A stretch of DNA of 64,000 bases. Source: Albugo candida. Its lineage: Eukaryota; Oomycota; Peronosporomycetes; Albuginales; Albuginaceae. Position numbers and translations under genes: made by a program. A model generated the notes under the pieces. That model saw only the letters and a list, made by a program, of their open reading frames with translations. It made no database searches and had not been told where the DNA came from. Below, piece after piece: positions 44,403 to 56,462 of the stretch. Numbering within the stretch: the stretch's first letter is position 1; each line of letters starts with the position of its first letter. The stretch covers positions 62,001-126,000 of the forward strand of contig CAJNAR010000007.1 of the NCBI GenBank assembly GCA_905220665.1. The letters run 5' to 3'.

Positions 44403-45396
44403 ATGAAGTCGATCTCTATCACAAAGAAAGAAATGCAAGTTCATCGTGATTATATGAACAAGTTCAAGCAAGAGTCAGTGAAAGTTACCGATACAAAATA
44501 CCAAGACTATTATCAGTTATTAGGACTGGAACGAGACGCTTCTCACACAGAGGTACGCTCTCATCGAATGCGATTAAATTGCTTATTCAGTGGGATTATG
44601 CCTTCAGATCAAACATGCGTATCGCAAATTGGCGCTGCTGTATCATCCAGACCGCAATAGCTCAACAGAGGCTGCAGAGCGATGGGAAGGAGTACCAGGT
44701 ATGTCTGAGTAATTGAGATCCAGATTGACATGGTAAAGAGCGTCATGTGTAGCTGCCTATTCTGTCATCTCGAATCCAGACGAGAAAGTGGTGTATGACG
44801 CTACGTTACCGATCAGAGATGCGCTTTATGAATTTTATAAAGCTTATAATCCTGCGAAACTTGATAATGCGACAATTGACACGATTATTGACGGATGGAA
44901 TGGACGTGAAGTGGAGCTTTTTGAGATGCTTCGCATCAAGTATGAAGTCGTTCCGCACCAAGGGATTGATAAAACTGCAAAACGAAACTCGGATATGCAG
45001 TCAATCAGTCTGACGGAAAAAATTGCATCTGATTCAGTCACAAATGACCCCATATTAATACCAGCATCAGCACCGCAATCAGTGGAGTCAAATCAACCAA
45101 GTTCATTGGGACTGGTTTTATGCTGTGCTCCAACTCTGAAGCGATTTTTCTTCCGCACATACTACGAAGTCGATACCGAAAGTCCAGGTATCTCCCGATT
45201 TCGGACTCATTCGGAAACTCCTGGTCAATTTCAGGTTCTCGATAAGCACGATCCTCGGTCCGATGAAAACGTTACAAAAGAACTGGCGAATGAATGCAAG
45301 TTGACGTGCTCCACGACAGATGAGGAGCTTGATTCTAACAACAGTTACTCTGGAGAAGATGATCGAAGCCCAACTTGTCCACCGGTGCAAGCGTAA
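44403..45396 (+). CDS. J-domain (DnaJ/HSP40-like) protein
   Basis: Three exons (44403-44552, 44608-44698, 44753-45396; introns 55 and 54 nt) give 294 residues. The J domain starts DYYQLLGLERDASHTE at the end of exon 1, continues IKHAYRKLALLYHPD in exon 2 with the HPD motif at about residues 63-65, and ends in exon 3 with AYSVISNPDEKVVYD. It therefore should stimulate an HSP70 ATPase. There is no Gly/Phe region or zinc centre, so it is a class C (type III) protein; the remaining 190 residues (VELFEMLRIKYEVVPHQG and a Ser/Glu-rich tail) are not recognised and presumably define the client or location. Confidence 0.85.
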
Positions 45397-45519
45397 GTGA
45401 CCTACCATGCTCGGTATTCTTGTTCTCTAGTATCAACGTACATAAGCATTCCGCATGTAATGTAATCTACTTTATGTTTCTCCGAACCTAAGAGCGTACC
45501 TAAGCACTATCCATTCAAA

Positions 45520-46899
45520 ATGAATCCGCACGAGAATTTCACATTCTCTAAATCGGCAGAAAATCAGTTGTACCAATCGATCCGCGCTGAAGAATGTGGC
45601 AAGAGCAAACACACAGGACGTGACGATCGTGCAACATCCGAACAAGTACTCGATCCCCGCACGCGCATGATCTTATTCAAACTTCTCAATCAGCCATTCT
45701 TAGCCGAACTTAATGGATGCCTCAGTACAGGGAAAGAAGCAAATGTGTACCATGCGCGTCTCGTCGACGGTCGAGAAAGCGCTCTGAAGATTTATAAGAC
45801 GTCTATTTTAGTGTTTAAAGATCGCGAAAAGTATGTCACAGGGGAATTTCGATTCCGACATGGATATTGCAAGCGAAATCCACGCAAAATGGTCAAAGTT
45901 TGGGCCGAAAAAGAAATGCGGAATCTTCGACGATTGTCGAGTGCGGGAATTCACTGTCCGAAACCTATCCTTCTCCGCTCCAATGTTTTGGTTATGGAAT
46001 TTATAGGCGAAAATGGCTGGCCAGCACCGCGATTGAAGGATGCTCAATTGACTTTGGATGAATATGGAGAATGCTATTTGTCATGTGTGAAGATCATGCG
46101 AAGGATGTTCCAGCAATGTCGTCTTGTACACGGAGATTTGAGCGAATACAATCTCTTATACTATCAGAATTGTCTCTATTTCATCGATGTTTCTCAGTCC
46201 GTTGAGTCGGACCATCCAATTGCGATGGATTTACTGCGTCAAGATTGTCAGAATGTCACCAAATACTTTGCGAAAGAAGGCGTGTCGACAATGCTGATTC
46301 CTGAATTGTATGAGTTTATAACCACTGGAGTATTGGAAGGCGACGAGGTCGACACGTATTTACAGAAGAAACACGAAGAAATCCTATCACGCCCGCTTAC
46401 CCGTTTGGACGCTGATAAAGTCGAAGAAGCCGTATTTATGAGCACATACATCCCGCGATCTTTAAAAGACATTTTACACACGGAAAAAGAGCAAATCGAT
46501 TACATTGAAGGCCGTACTGAGAAAACACTCGCAGATGCCATATCTCGATTAGAAGTCGCCACCGTTGCAGTCAAATGCCGACGTACAGAGAACGTTGAAG
46601 GATTAGCAGCAGAGAGCGATACATGGAGCGACAAAGGCGATGAAGAGCCTCGGACCAGTGATGATGGACTCAATGATACAGATTCTTCAGAATTGGATGA
46701 CTGTGATCTCGATGAACAGATCGCCGCATTTCGTGCCGAAAAACGACTGGAACGAGTACGTGTCAAACAACAGGAGAAGGAGGACAAGAAGGAGCGGAAA
46801 CTTCTAGTCAAAGATGAAAACCGAATCAAACGACAATCCAAGATACCCAAGCACGTAAAGAAGCGCCACAAGAAAATCGCTCAGCAAAAACGAGGATAA
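45520..46899 (+). CDS. RIO1: RIO1 serine/threonine kinase
   Basis: Single exon, 459 residues. RIO1 signatures are all present: LNGCLSTGKEANVYHA (phosphate-binding loop STGKEANVY), ALKIYKTSILVFKDREKYV, LVMEFIGENGWPAPRLK, LVHGDLSEYNLLY with the catalytic Asp and Asn, and FIDVSQSVESDHP, the metal-binding IDVSQ motif that identifies RIO1 and RIO2 rather than common kinases. The C-terminal tail is Lys/Arg-rich (KHVKKRHKKIAQQKRG), as in yeast and human RIO1. RIO1 releases late factors from pre-40S particles at the step where NOB1 cuts, so this gene and the NOB1 gene in this window act in the same reaction. Confidence 0.95.
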   Translation: MNPHENFTFSKSAENQLYQSIRAEECGKSKHTGRDDRATSEQVLDPRTRMILFKLLNQPFLAELNGCLSTGKEANVYHARLVDGRESALKIYKTSILVFKDREKYVTGEFRFRHGYCKRNPRKMVKVWAEKEMRNLRRLSSAGIHCPKPILLRSNVLVMEFIGENGWPAPRLKDAQLTLDEYGECYLSCVKIMRRMFQQCRLVHGDLSEYNLLYYQNCLYFIDVSQSVESDHPIAMDLLRQDCQNVTKYFAKEGVSTMLIPELYEFITTGVLEGDEVDTYLQKKHEEILSRPLTRLDADKVEEAVFMSTYIPRSLKDILHTEKEQIDYIEGRTEKTLADAISRLEVATVAVKCRRTENVEGLAAESDTWSDKGDEEPRTSDDGLNDTDSSELDDCDLDEQIAAFRAEKRLERVRVKQQEKEDKKERKLLVKDENRIKRQSKIPKHVKKRHKKIAQQKRG

Positions 46900-46962
46900 A
46901 CATCTAAGCTACACGCATCACCAATTCATTCAAGTGTATGCAAACCATTCTCCCACTCAACA

Positions 46963-49359
46963 TCACTTCATATATTGTACGACAGACAACACTCCCTTCC
47001 ACACGAGATGCGCGAAAAGCTTTCCATAAAGCATCCATTCCAACACGAGACACGGTGCGTTGTTTGGAAATTCAACAGCTGCACATTCACGAGCATACGT
47101 CTATCATCAGAAAAGCGTTAGAGAGCAGTAAGTACGAAAAAGAGCTTTTGCACTTACCAATGCATTTTGAACAGATTGAGCATCCTTCCACGCGTACATC
47201 CAAGCAAGTTTGAAGCCTGCTTCTTGATGCCCTAAAAGAGCCGCTCGCTTGTAATACTTTGCTGCATTTGGGATATCGGTCGAGCAGATGCCTTCCCATC
47301 CATTTGCTACTGGATCCTCATAGCATTGACCCACGATCATCATTGCCTCGGTATCATTCAAATCAGCCGCTTGTTGATACAAATTCAAAGCTTCGACGCG
47401 GGCGGAGAAAACGTGATTTTCAAACATTTGATCCCCAAACTTTTCAAGCACAAAAGCAGCGTTCATCAAAGCCCCTTTAAACCCAAGCTCGCCCATCAGA
47501 CGATAATTCAGATATGCTCTTCTGTAGTCACCATTTTGGTAATTCTCATACGCTTTTGCAAATGAAAACGGATAGCGTTCCAGGATCCCCGAAGATTGTA
47601 ATGCCACTCGACGGAAATACCCGATCGCTTCCTCGCACGCATACGGTCCGCCCAATCCCAATTTCTTCATGATTCCAACATTATACACGAGAATGGCCGA
47701 AGGCCAAGTGTCCGCTTCAGCTGCAGCAGTCAAGTGCTTGAGAGCTAATTCGAGGTCTTGCTCCACTGAATCGTCGCCATAGAGATACAAATCGCCAAGA
47801 GTGACGTGTGCTTCCTTGTTTCCATACTTCAAAGCCATTTGCAGGTAATAAATAGCCTTTGTTGCGTTCTTACTTAATGGGCCATATCCTTCCAAGTAAA
47901 GCTTCCCAAGACTGTGCAATGCGTCACTTTGTCCCTGTGAAGCGGCTTCGTGCATGTACTTGACCGATGAATAATCATCTTGCTCTACCCCGGAACCGTG
48001 CATCAGCAATAATGCATAGGAATATTGAGCGTCAGGATGACCGGCTTGTGCCGCTTGACGAAAGTATCTTGCGGCAACGTCTGTATTTGGTTCGATTCCC
48101 GCATTCGCGTCGCCGAAATAATACGTTTCTCCGAGATATTGTGAGGCAAATGGACTCCACTGATGATTCTGATTTGCAGCCAAAGATCGATAGTATTCAA
48201 AAGTGTTGACCGCTTCATTATCGACAGCATGTGACAAAGAACTATTATGCTTTTTTTCGGTCATATTTGATGTTTGCTGAGCGCCAAAAAGCCAAGCGAA
48301 TTGGGATGCTGCTTTTGTTTGCTGAGAATGAAATCCTTTCCATTCTTTTGATAAGCGAATTTCCATAAATCCATCGCTGTCCACTTTTCTATCGTGTAAA
48401 TAATACGCATTTATAGTAGCCAGTGGCTCCAAATACGATACAACATCCTCGCATGTATTGTTTTCAATTCCTTTGTTTCTCAGAGTCTGATATCCCGCCA
48501 CGTAAAGTGACAACGGGTTGCTCACCATCGCATCCGATGCTAAAGAAATAAGCCGACTTTGCGCTGCTCCCCGCTGTGCTGCAGTACTGTCTGTATCAAA
48601 GCCGCCAGCTGCATCAATCAACCCCAGCAGTAGAGACACACTGGATCCCACTACATCTGTCTCCCGTATTTTTCTCACAGATGAGGAGATCACATTTGTG
48701 TCATTTTCTTGATATCCGATGATTTTGGAAAAGTACTTTTGCTGTGGTTCAAATATCTGTATATACGCTAATTCGTGTATTGCCTCGGGATCGTTTGTTT
48801 CGTTTGCGTATTGCACCAATTCCTTAAGAAGAGATTCTGACCAGCCATGCGCATTTTTCTTTCCAATGATCAAACGGAATTTCTTTCGGGATGTGTTATT
48901 TGACAATGACCCGGTCAATTCTTCTTTGTTGAATACTTTCGACGTCGTCTGAGTCAATTCCGTTGCATTCTCAGCACCTTTGAGACCCAATATATCATAT
49001 CGAGCACGCACAGCTTCCAAATAAACCTCTAAAAGTTCATTTTGTTGCGCCGAATTGACGAGATCGATGGTATACATTTCTGATATAAGTGTTTCTATTT
49101 CATCGCCAATGAAATTTCGAGTAAATTCCGCACTTTGACTCGTATTGGACAAGCTGGCGATATCTCCAAAGAAAATCAGCGAATCGAGTCGATCTTTAAT
49201 CGAATTAAATGAATTTTCAAACGCTTCAGTGTCTGTCTGTGACGCCAACTCGTCTCGCTGATCGATGATCTCGTTTGGTTTGGCTACGAAGGTGGACGCG
49301 GTAGCTGATACGACTGCAACGAGAACGAGTAGAGGGAGAAAACGTAGAGAACCACTCAT
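46963..49359 (-). CDS. SEL1L/Hrd3-like ER-associated degradation factor
   Basis: Exon 1 (47158-49359) plus a terminal exon (46963-47100) after a 57-nt intron with a GTAAGT donor give 779 residues, near the 794 of human SEL1L. A signal peptide (MSGSLRFLPLLVLVAVVSAT) is followed by a luminal region with many Sel1 repeats (AARYFRQAAQAGHPDAQYSY, MHEAASQGQSDALHSLGKLY, KHLTAAAEAD) and the diagnostic block ENYQNGDYRRAYLNYRLMGE with the following AAFVLEK. The last exon adds CLVLEWMLYGKLFAHLV, a likely membrane-anchoring end. SEL1L/Hrd3 hands misfolded glycoproteins to the Hrd1 ubiquitin ligase. Without the last exon the protein would lose its anchor. Confidence 0.88.
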
Positions 49360-49825
49360 TTGTTGGCTTTTCGTTATGGTTGAGAATTGACAAGTGAGGA
49401 GAAAATGCTATGCGACTTTGCGTTCAATACATTCAGATTGGTCGAAAAACATGGAAAGACGTCATTTGATCATCATTTAAGGTACATCAAAATTAAAGAG
49501 TTTTTGTTATCCGTTGCGTGGATAGTAGCTAACGTTTTGCTTAGAGTATGCATACGATTGGACCGTTATGCGAAGGAAAGGCACTGGCTTCAGTGCGAAC
49601 GTACTGAATTACACACTAAAGTAGCTAGATACATGATTTTCGAATGATGTGGGCCAGTACCTTATTACTTTTTGTGGCTGAATTCGCAAGATAATACAGG
49701 CCAAGTGGAGATAGAAAAACGCAAATTTTCAGTTTGCGGAAAGACGGCAATAGTTCCCGCTTTGAGAGCGTCGAAAGTAAGACTAAGTGCGTGATAAAAA
49801 TGCGCTACGATTTCGCAATTTAATA
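49360..49825. other. Intergenic region upstream of SEL1L-like gene
   Basis: About 465 bases. A plus-strand frame with ATG at 49405 (80 residues) crosses it but has no start context, splice partner or family look. It holds the promoter of the minus-strand SEL1L-like gene and the 3' end of the FRAG1-family gene. Confidence 0.5.
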
Positions 49826-50885
49826 TTAGTATTGTGGTGTGCTACTCCTAATCGAATCATGTGAGAGGAAAGAGAGACCGTAGCCTAAAAGAGTGAGGAT
49901 ACAAATCAGTTGCGCGACAGCAACGGTCTGAACAATATTGAATCGATCCTCTAAAGAAAACGTTAGAGTGTTGGACTGTGATAAACTTTGCAAATTGCAC
50001 GACGTACCGCAATTTGAGAGTACAGTGTTTGTCACATCCTTTCGCATGATCTCCGTGCAATATTGATTGCCAAGATCGCGTTGAAGACAGTCATTGACGG
50101 TCAAATTTGGGCAATCAATGAATGACCCGACCACTACGTATACTGAGAAAGCTGCAGCAAAGATAGCCAATGCGATCATTTGGATGCGGAAGGTTTGCTT
50201 TCTGCTTTTGACGGGCTCTAACGATATCTTTGCTGACGATAGCTCGACTTCCTCATTGAAATACCCACTTGAAACAGAATTAACATAAGTGAATCGATAA
50301 ATTCTCCAGCTGACATAAGTCTACAACAGAGTGAGCAACGAAAACAACGCACAAGTGGAAACAATCGTACGTTTGTGAAGAGGGCGATTGTCTCAAGACA
50401 GAAGAACCATTTTGCTGCAGTTCCGTGCACGTGAGGATGAGCCGTACTGAAAATGCTAAGTACCGGCAAGCCAAATGATGATAACACCACACAACTGACA
50501 GAAACGTTGCATAAACGAAATAGGCACTTTTCTTTGTCTCGAATATAAGCCTTTTCGACTAGCTCGTGGATAATACAGCGCTGAATGATCGCATTATAGA
50601 ACCATACGATACACACTGTGATTGCAATTGTAGTTAATCCAGCAACAAAAATGTAATAGGCTGGCGGATCTACAGCGCTATAATCTCATCTTGAACACGT
50701 TTGAGAAGCAGTAATTGCATCAGCTTACCTCGACCAATTTCGGAGAAAAAGGGCCATTTTAAGCCATTTGTGTACTTGTGCGTCACGCGTGCGGTAATAT
50801 AACACGAAAGTAGCGTCGTGACTGTGACAACACTAGCGATAATTCCTGACTGCCGGCCATATCGCATAACCCATTCACTGAACAT
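49826..50885 (-). CDS. FRAG1/DRAM/Sfk1-family multipass membrane protein
   Basis: Exons 50729-50885, 50371-50669 and 49826-50320 (introns 59 and 50 nt) give 316 residues. The family hallmarks are seen: after the first membrane helix, LKWPFFSEIGRDPPAYYIF corresponds to the 'FPYISDTG.YPPES..F' loop, followed by a second helix (VAGLTTIAITVCIVWFYN) and STAHPHVHGTAAKWFFC, the conserved HxxxA turn. Five to six membrane spans in total. Family members act in plasma-membrane lipid organisation (Sfk1), GPI-anchor lipid remodelling (PGAP2/FRAG1) or autophagy (DRAM); which applies cannot be told here. A Cys-containing loop (NLTVNDCLQRDLGNQYC) is probably luminal or external. Confidence 0.8.
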
Positions 50886-51173
50886 CCTGCAAGTACAATA
50901 ATGCGAAATTAATGCAGAATCTTCTTACTGGTAGCGTATCTTAATCGTAAATGCCCCTTCCCCTTCATCGAATCATAGAGAAAAGCCAGCTGTCAACTGG
51001 TGCACGTTTCTTCCCGACAAGCTACGTGGAACAAATAAGCATCTGGTCGGAAAAGTATCAAAAAGAATGGACGTTCGAGTGCGATGGTAGCCCACATATA
51101 TCACTGAGCTAATTGTATATGACCAGTCTCGTCATTTTGTGGAAAAGGTTGCGCCTTTTAAACAAGTGGCCTC

Positions 51174-51899
51174 ATGTCCTCCTTTACTGGTACATGAATC
51201 GCTTCTACTTGATCGTACCACCTACTTATTGATTGAGTTGGGCAGAAAACGCATCCTTCGAACCCGAAATCGCTGAATCGATCGAGGATGAGATCTTTAG
51301 TGCCAATGTCGGATTGGAAAATGATAAAATCACCAAATTTGACGCCATAATTGGCTGCTTGCAGGACTTATTAATTGATTCTCAATTTGTTGGCTTGCAA
51401 CAAGATTTCTGTCTGAATCACTGCGGTAAGTGGATTATCGAAACATAGAGATCAAATGGTAGACAGAGTGGTTCGGTTGCAGAGATTTTTGAAAATAAAT
51501 GCGAAAACAAACTCATTTACTCTCAGATTTTCCAGCAGTACACTGATCTCATCGGTAGGCATGCGAATTACATTGCACGTAATCGTCCTTACACTTTTGA
51601 AATGCAACAGAGAACTTTATTCAGTGTCGGCTTGCTGAAAGAATTGAGGGCTTTTCGATGAATGAGCTTACAATGCAATTGGAGGAACATGAAGACGAAA
51701 TAACCGATGACATTGTCGATATGCTGCTCAGTTTCTCGGATTTTGAAGAGTTCAAAAATCTGATGTTATCGTACAAGCAGAATGAAACACCTTCTTTTGA
51801 AGGTACGGCCATTTGCATGCGCTCTTTGAGATTGAGAAATGAGATCTTGCTCTTTGCATAGTTCAAGGCGGTGCGCTCCTCTCTGGTATACCGTCATAA
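51174..51899 (+). CDS. ARL2BP: ARL2-binding protein (BART domain)
   Basis: Five exons (51174-51189, 51246-51425, 51483-51554, 51611-51802, 51862-51899) with introns of 56, 57, 56 and 59 nt give 165 residues, against 163 in humans. All four introns are phase 1. The joined protein follows the BART fold: FDAIIGCLQDLLIDSQFVGL, then IFENKCENKLIYSQIFQQY, RIEGFSMNELTMQLEEHEDE and IVDMLLSFSDFEEFKNLMLS. The protein binds the GTP form of ARL2 and in animals sits at the basal body and in mitochondria. The first exon has only five codons, so the start rests on phase and spacing rather than similarity. Confidence 0.86.
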
Positions 51900-52874
51900 T
51901 GAAACTACTGGATTGACACGAGCTCAACTTATGCGGCTATACATGTCTTCCTGCCCTTTCGACTCTGGGTGCAATGCATTTCTAATCGCCAGGGTGCTTG
52001 TCTATTGAAAATAATATCCTCTAGCATTTTGTTGCACATCGGGATTTTTAAAATGATACGACTTTGAGGTCCGGTTTTCTAACTCGATCCGTATGGGGGA
52101 CCTTGGAATAAAAGATAAATGGCGGGCCACATACGCTGTTTAAATAGCACGACTCGAGTCATAGTGTTATGAGAAAGGCCTTCATCAAGGCAAAAACTTG
52201 TCACTTTCGGACCTGTGAGGATACCTTCAACCCACTTCTTGAACGTTTGTGTGTCATAATCCACACCCATACAGTAATCAGATAAAAAACCTTCGCACTT
52301 ATACGTTTTTAAACTGAGAAAATTAGATAAATCGTGTAAATATAAAGGTGGCAAATGGTAAAATTCACAATACAGTATGACTCTGAGGTTGGCGATGAGT
52401 GGACAATTTAGATACATTGCATAAGAGATTGTAAAAGGAAACCATGTACTTAACAAAACATGTAAAGTCGAGCTGATACGGGACCTAGTAAATAGTGATT
52501 TAGGAAAAAGGCACGACGTGAATAACGTATGTCGTACTATCTCGATTATAATTATATAATTATAAGGTTTTAATAAAGGGACCGTGAAGCATTTTCATTC
52601 AATTATAAAATGATGTAGCCATTATGGTTCATGCACTTCTTTTTAGCTTTGTGAAATATATGTGTAATCACTATAGATCTCATCTATTGATCAAGCTTCA
52701 TTTATTTCGATACAAATAACACATCAATATAATGTCTTTTTGTCGATGTTTGCTTTCTTTCTTTTCGGTAGATACCATCATTTTGCCTTTGAAATTCCCA
52801 TCCACCAATCGAACATATTTTAAAGTACGATACCGTACTTACGGTAAATACGATGTCAAACCATTCAATCCGAA
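51900..52874. other. Nearly 1 kb without a supported gene
   Basis: A minus-strand frame, 52456-52079, encodes up to 125 residues (LIANLRVILYCEFYHLPPL, LTGPKVTSFCLDEGLSHNT) but begins at TTG; its first ATG would leave about 110 residues. It has a leucine-rich-repeat or F-box-like feel and might be an exon of a decayed gene. The region 52480-52700 is very A/T-rich. Confidence 0.4.
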
Positions 52875-54187
52875 ATGCTGCGGATCGCGGCAGGCACCTA
52901 TGACGGCATCCTTTATGGCTGGGACGCAATTCCCGTGGCTGAAAAAAACCATAGTGATGCAACGAAATGGACTCTAAAGCTTCGATTCGGTTATTCCGCA
53001 CACTCTGAGTGCGTCAAAAGTGCAGTGTTCATGAAATCTCGCAATGGCAAAATCCTGCTATCAGGAAGCAGTGACGAAACGATCAAGTAAGACCATCCGT
53101 ACAATACACGTCACACTGTATCTGATACTAACATTTCTCTGTCGCAGAATCTATGACGTTGATAAACGCGTCGAAGTAGGAACGCTGATGGAGCAAAGTG
53201 GAAGCATCACCTGCCTGGAGTTCTTCCAGCAGACTCATGTGCTGAGCGCAAGTACCGATAAAACCGTCTGCATATGGCGAGTGTCAGATTGGAATTGTCT
53301 TCATATTCTTGGAGGACACAAGTGAGTCACTTTTGCATCTGTCATTAGATAAACATTCTTACATTTGATCGCTATGTAGAGAAGAGATCAATTCAATCAC
53401 AATTCACCCAAGTGGCAAGCTAGCTTTTTCAGTCGCTCGTGATCAAACGTTGCGCATGTGGAATCTTGTCAATGGCCGTTGTGCATATATTCGCCGCTTG
53501 GAGAAGGAAGCTGAAATCGTCAAAATCTCAACTTTAGGAAAACGTTACTTGTTAACATTTGGCAGTGTCGTGTCGATATTCAGCACTTCCGATGCGGAAT
53601 TGGTTGGAACGCTAAAACATCCAAAACGCGTGCATGCTTGTGTCTTTGCAACGGACGACCTTGTGGTTTGCGCCGGAGAGGACAAGCATTTATACGTATG
53701 GAATATCGACGGTACTTTATTGGCTAAAGTCACTCATCCAGACTTGACAGCCAGAATCCGCTGTATCGATGTCATTGACCAAGAAGTATCGTCCGATTTA
53801 CCCATCATCGTTCTTGCGACATCCAACGGAACCGTACAAATCTGGGATTTGAATGATTTGCAACTTGATTCAGACTCCCCATATGAGTTGAATGAGTCAG
53901 TACAACCGTCGGCTACGACAAAGATTCTCAATGCACCACGCATCACATGTCTCACTGCTTGCGCATCGTCACAAAACGACACAGCTGACCAGCCTGAGAA
54001 TTCAGAAATGACATTACAAAGTGCCGAGCCCCCTATCGAAACTATCCGCCCGGTGTCGGAAACGCCATCAAATGCGCCCCGTGTTGTGATCGAAATGGAT
54101 GATAACGTCGAGCCAAACCAAAATCCAATAGTTTCTTCGAAAAAGCATAGAAACAAACGAAAGCGGAAAATGAAAAAGCAGTCGTAA
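52875..54187 (+). CDS. PAK1IP1: PAK1IP1/Mak11-like WD40 protein
   Basis: Exons 52875-53086, 53148-53321 and 53380-54187 (introns 61 and 58 nt; the first has the branch site TACTAAC) give 397 residues, against 392 in humans. WD repeats follow the family closely: LRIAAGTYDGILYGWD at the start, LLSGSSDETIKIYDVDKR across the first splice, GSITCLEFFQQTHVLSAST, ITIHPSGKLAFSVARDQTL and RMWNLVNGRCAYI, which matches the 'R.WNLV.GR.A.I' block of PAK1IP1. The C-terminal third is disordered and ends in a Lys/Arg-rich nucleolar-type signal. The yeast counterpart Mak11 works in 60S ribosomal subunit assembly. Confidence 0.9.
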
Positions 54188-54417
54188 GCTCTGTGTACCG
54201 CAAGTCGATGCTTTCGTGATGACTCGCCATAGAATACTTTGCAAACGTTGAGCCGTACAGGATAGATGATCAATAAATACACATTTTAGCAGCAATTGAA
54301 ACTCGAAATGCCTCCCCAAGTCAAAAATAGCTCGTTGGGCGGCGCCATTGTGCCCCGTTGAGAAACTTGACCCAACTTGCTGCCACTCGACTGGCGCTTT
54401 CGCTTATCGCTTTCAAA

Positions 54418-56428
54418 ATGGGTGCTGGAGCTTCACTGGATCGAAGTACACCGAATCGACCTGCACTCATGTCCTTGGTCAATTTCACGAATGCAAACTC
54501 TCAACCAGCTCCTCTAATTGCTGCAAAGACTCAATGGCGCCTTGCGACTAGAACTTCAGTCGATGTGAAGAGTAACGAGCAAGATCTTCTCGATATCGTC
54601 AGTGATCCCGTCGGACAAAAGCATTTAGGAGCGTACGCGAAAAAGATTCTGACTTCTGAGACGTTTTTCTGCTGGGTGGAAATCAATGACTTTAAGGACG
54701 CACCATCATTAGGCTATCGAAAGTCGCTTGCCAAGCTCATTCACAAGAAATATATAAAGAGTGGCTCACCCATGGCGCTGGGAAGCCTTCCATCGGACGT
54801 GGTCGCATATTATGAAGTAAGTGTTTCAGTCTCTTTTGAAACACTGACCAAAGAAGCGTAGAATCACATCAAAGCGATGGAAACCAATGAGGCCATTTTG
54901 ACACCCGATCTCTTTGATTTACTGATGAAATATGTTCTATCAGACATGTACCAGAGCACATTTGTACGATTTAAAGCTTCGGCAGAGTACAGTTTGTATC
55001 GAAACGAAGTCAAAGAAACGTACAATCGCGTCACGGTCGATGATTTCGAGTATCTCGAGCTTCTTGGAAGTGGTGGATTTGGTCGAGTAGTTCATGCTCG
55101 CAAGAAATCAACCGGCAAACATTATGGTACGTCCGGAATAGGAGCTTGTACTGCCTCATTCGTCTCCCTTCATGTATGCAGCTATGAAGGTCCAGCTGAA
55201 GGCTGGGCTTCTGGATGAGTATCAGGATCAGCTAGCTCAAATAACTTCGGAGAAAGACATACTGCAGGCTTGTCATAATCCTTTTGTTTTAGACATGCAT
55301 TACAGCTTCCAGACACCCGCACATGCAATCATTGTAACTGAGCTTGTTCGTGGTGGAGATCTTGGAAGTGCGCTTGTATCGTCTCGTGAAAGCTATTTAT
55401 CCGAAGATCGCGTGCGCTTGTACGCAGCAGAAATCGGACTCGCGTTGAATCACATGCACGAACTTGGGCTTATCTACCGAGACTTGAAACCAGTCAACGT
55501 TTTACTAGGAGAAGACGGACATATCGTGCTGGCGGATATGGGTCTCGCTGCTGGTTTTGATAGCTGTTTACTGAGAGTCAATGGAGATGGTACTCGTGTG
55601 ACGCCTGCAAGCCCCAAGCTTACTCGTAGGAAAACAACTGTGGGGACAAAAGGGTACATGGCTCCTGAAATCATTGCTGGCAAGCTCGTAAAGAGATCAC
55701 TACGTCCAGGCTACACCTATGCGATTGATTATTGGTCTCTTGGAGTCACCATATACGAATTACTGACAGGGTACCAGCCATTTGGCGTCAATTCGACACA
55801 ATTTATCATGCAACAAATCGCACAGGAAGATATGTTTCGAATGTCACCTCGTACACAACATCAAATTGAATTGCAAAAAATGACACAAGGGACGAATTAT
55901 CCATCTCACTTGTCACGAGTGGTGCAGGAATTCCTTCAGCAGTTGCTGGAGGTCAACCCAGACCAAAGACTTGGATGTAATCCCGATCATGGATTTGCCG
56001 AGTTCATGAGACACCCATTTTTCGACTCGATCGATTGGGAGAAGCTTATGGTCAAACATATCGATCCCACCTACAGGCCAGCATTGCTTCCGTTGACAGA
56101 CAGAAAGATTTATAATTCGTACCAGCAGATGATGGCGCAATTTGATGCCCGGGACAAAGACTACATACGACGTACGTTTTCTTCAATCGTTAAAACGCTC
56201 CTGCTCAAGCTTTGCTTCGTAGATGATTGGTACAAGATTCCTCCCGCGGATATGCAAAAGCACTTTGATAGCTGGGACTACATCTCATCACACACGTTAC
56301 GAGCGGAACTAGGAATCGCGAATGAGCTGGATGCGTCTAATATTCCTTATAAAGTATTGCAGCTTACAGGGGAAGATGCAAAACGACAAATAAAGTCAAA
56401 CGGTCACAATTCCGGCAGACCACTTTGA
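54418..56428 (+). CDS. RGS-domain AGC kinase (G-protein-coupled-receptor-kinase-like)
   Basis: Exons 54418-54816, 54862-55126 and 55182-56428 (introns 45 and 55 nt) give 636 residues. It starts MGAGASLDRS, an N-myristoylation-type sequence. Residues about 50-190 form an RGS-homology domain (LLDIVSDPVGQKHLGAYAKK, ETFFCWVEINDFKD, YQSTFVRFKASAEYSLY). The kinase follows: LLGSGGFGRVVHA, AMKVQLKAG across the splice, LIYRDLKPVNVLL, ADMGLAAGF in place of DFG, GTKGYMAPEII, and a C-terminal AGC extension. RGS plus kinase in this order is the GRK layout; GRKs normally have DLG where this one has DMG. It should be membrane-anchored and act on an activated receptor or G-protein pathway. Confidence 0.9.
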
Positions 56429-56462
56429 AGACATTCCAAGCGATGATTTAGACAATGAGATG

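Noticed and set aside
46938..47213. Plus-strand 91-codon frame after RIO1
   Set aside because: It lies over the last exon and intron of the minus-strand SEL1L-like gene, which has homology and correct splice signals.
49405..49647. Plus-strand 80-residue frame upstream of the SEL1L-like gene
   Set aside because: No family look, no splice partner; more likely promoter sequence.
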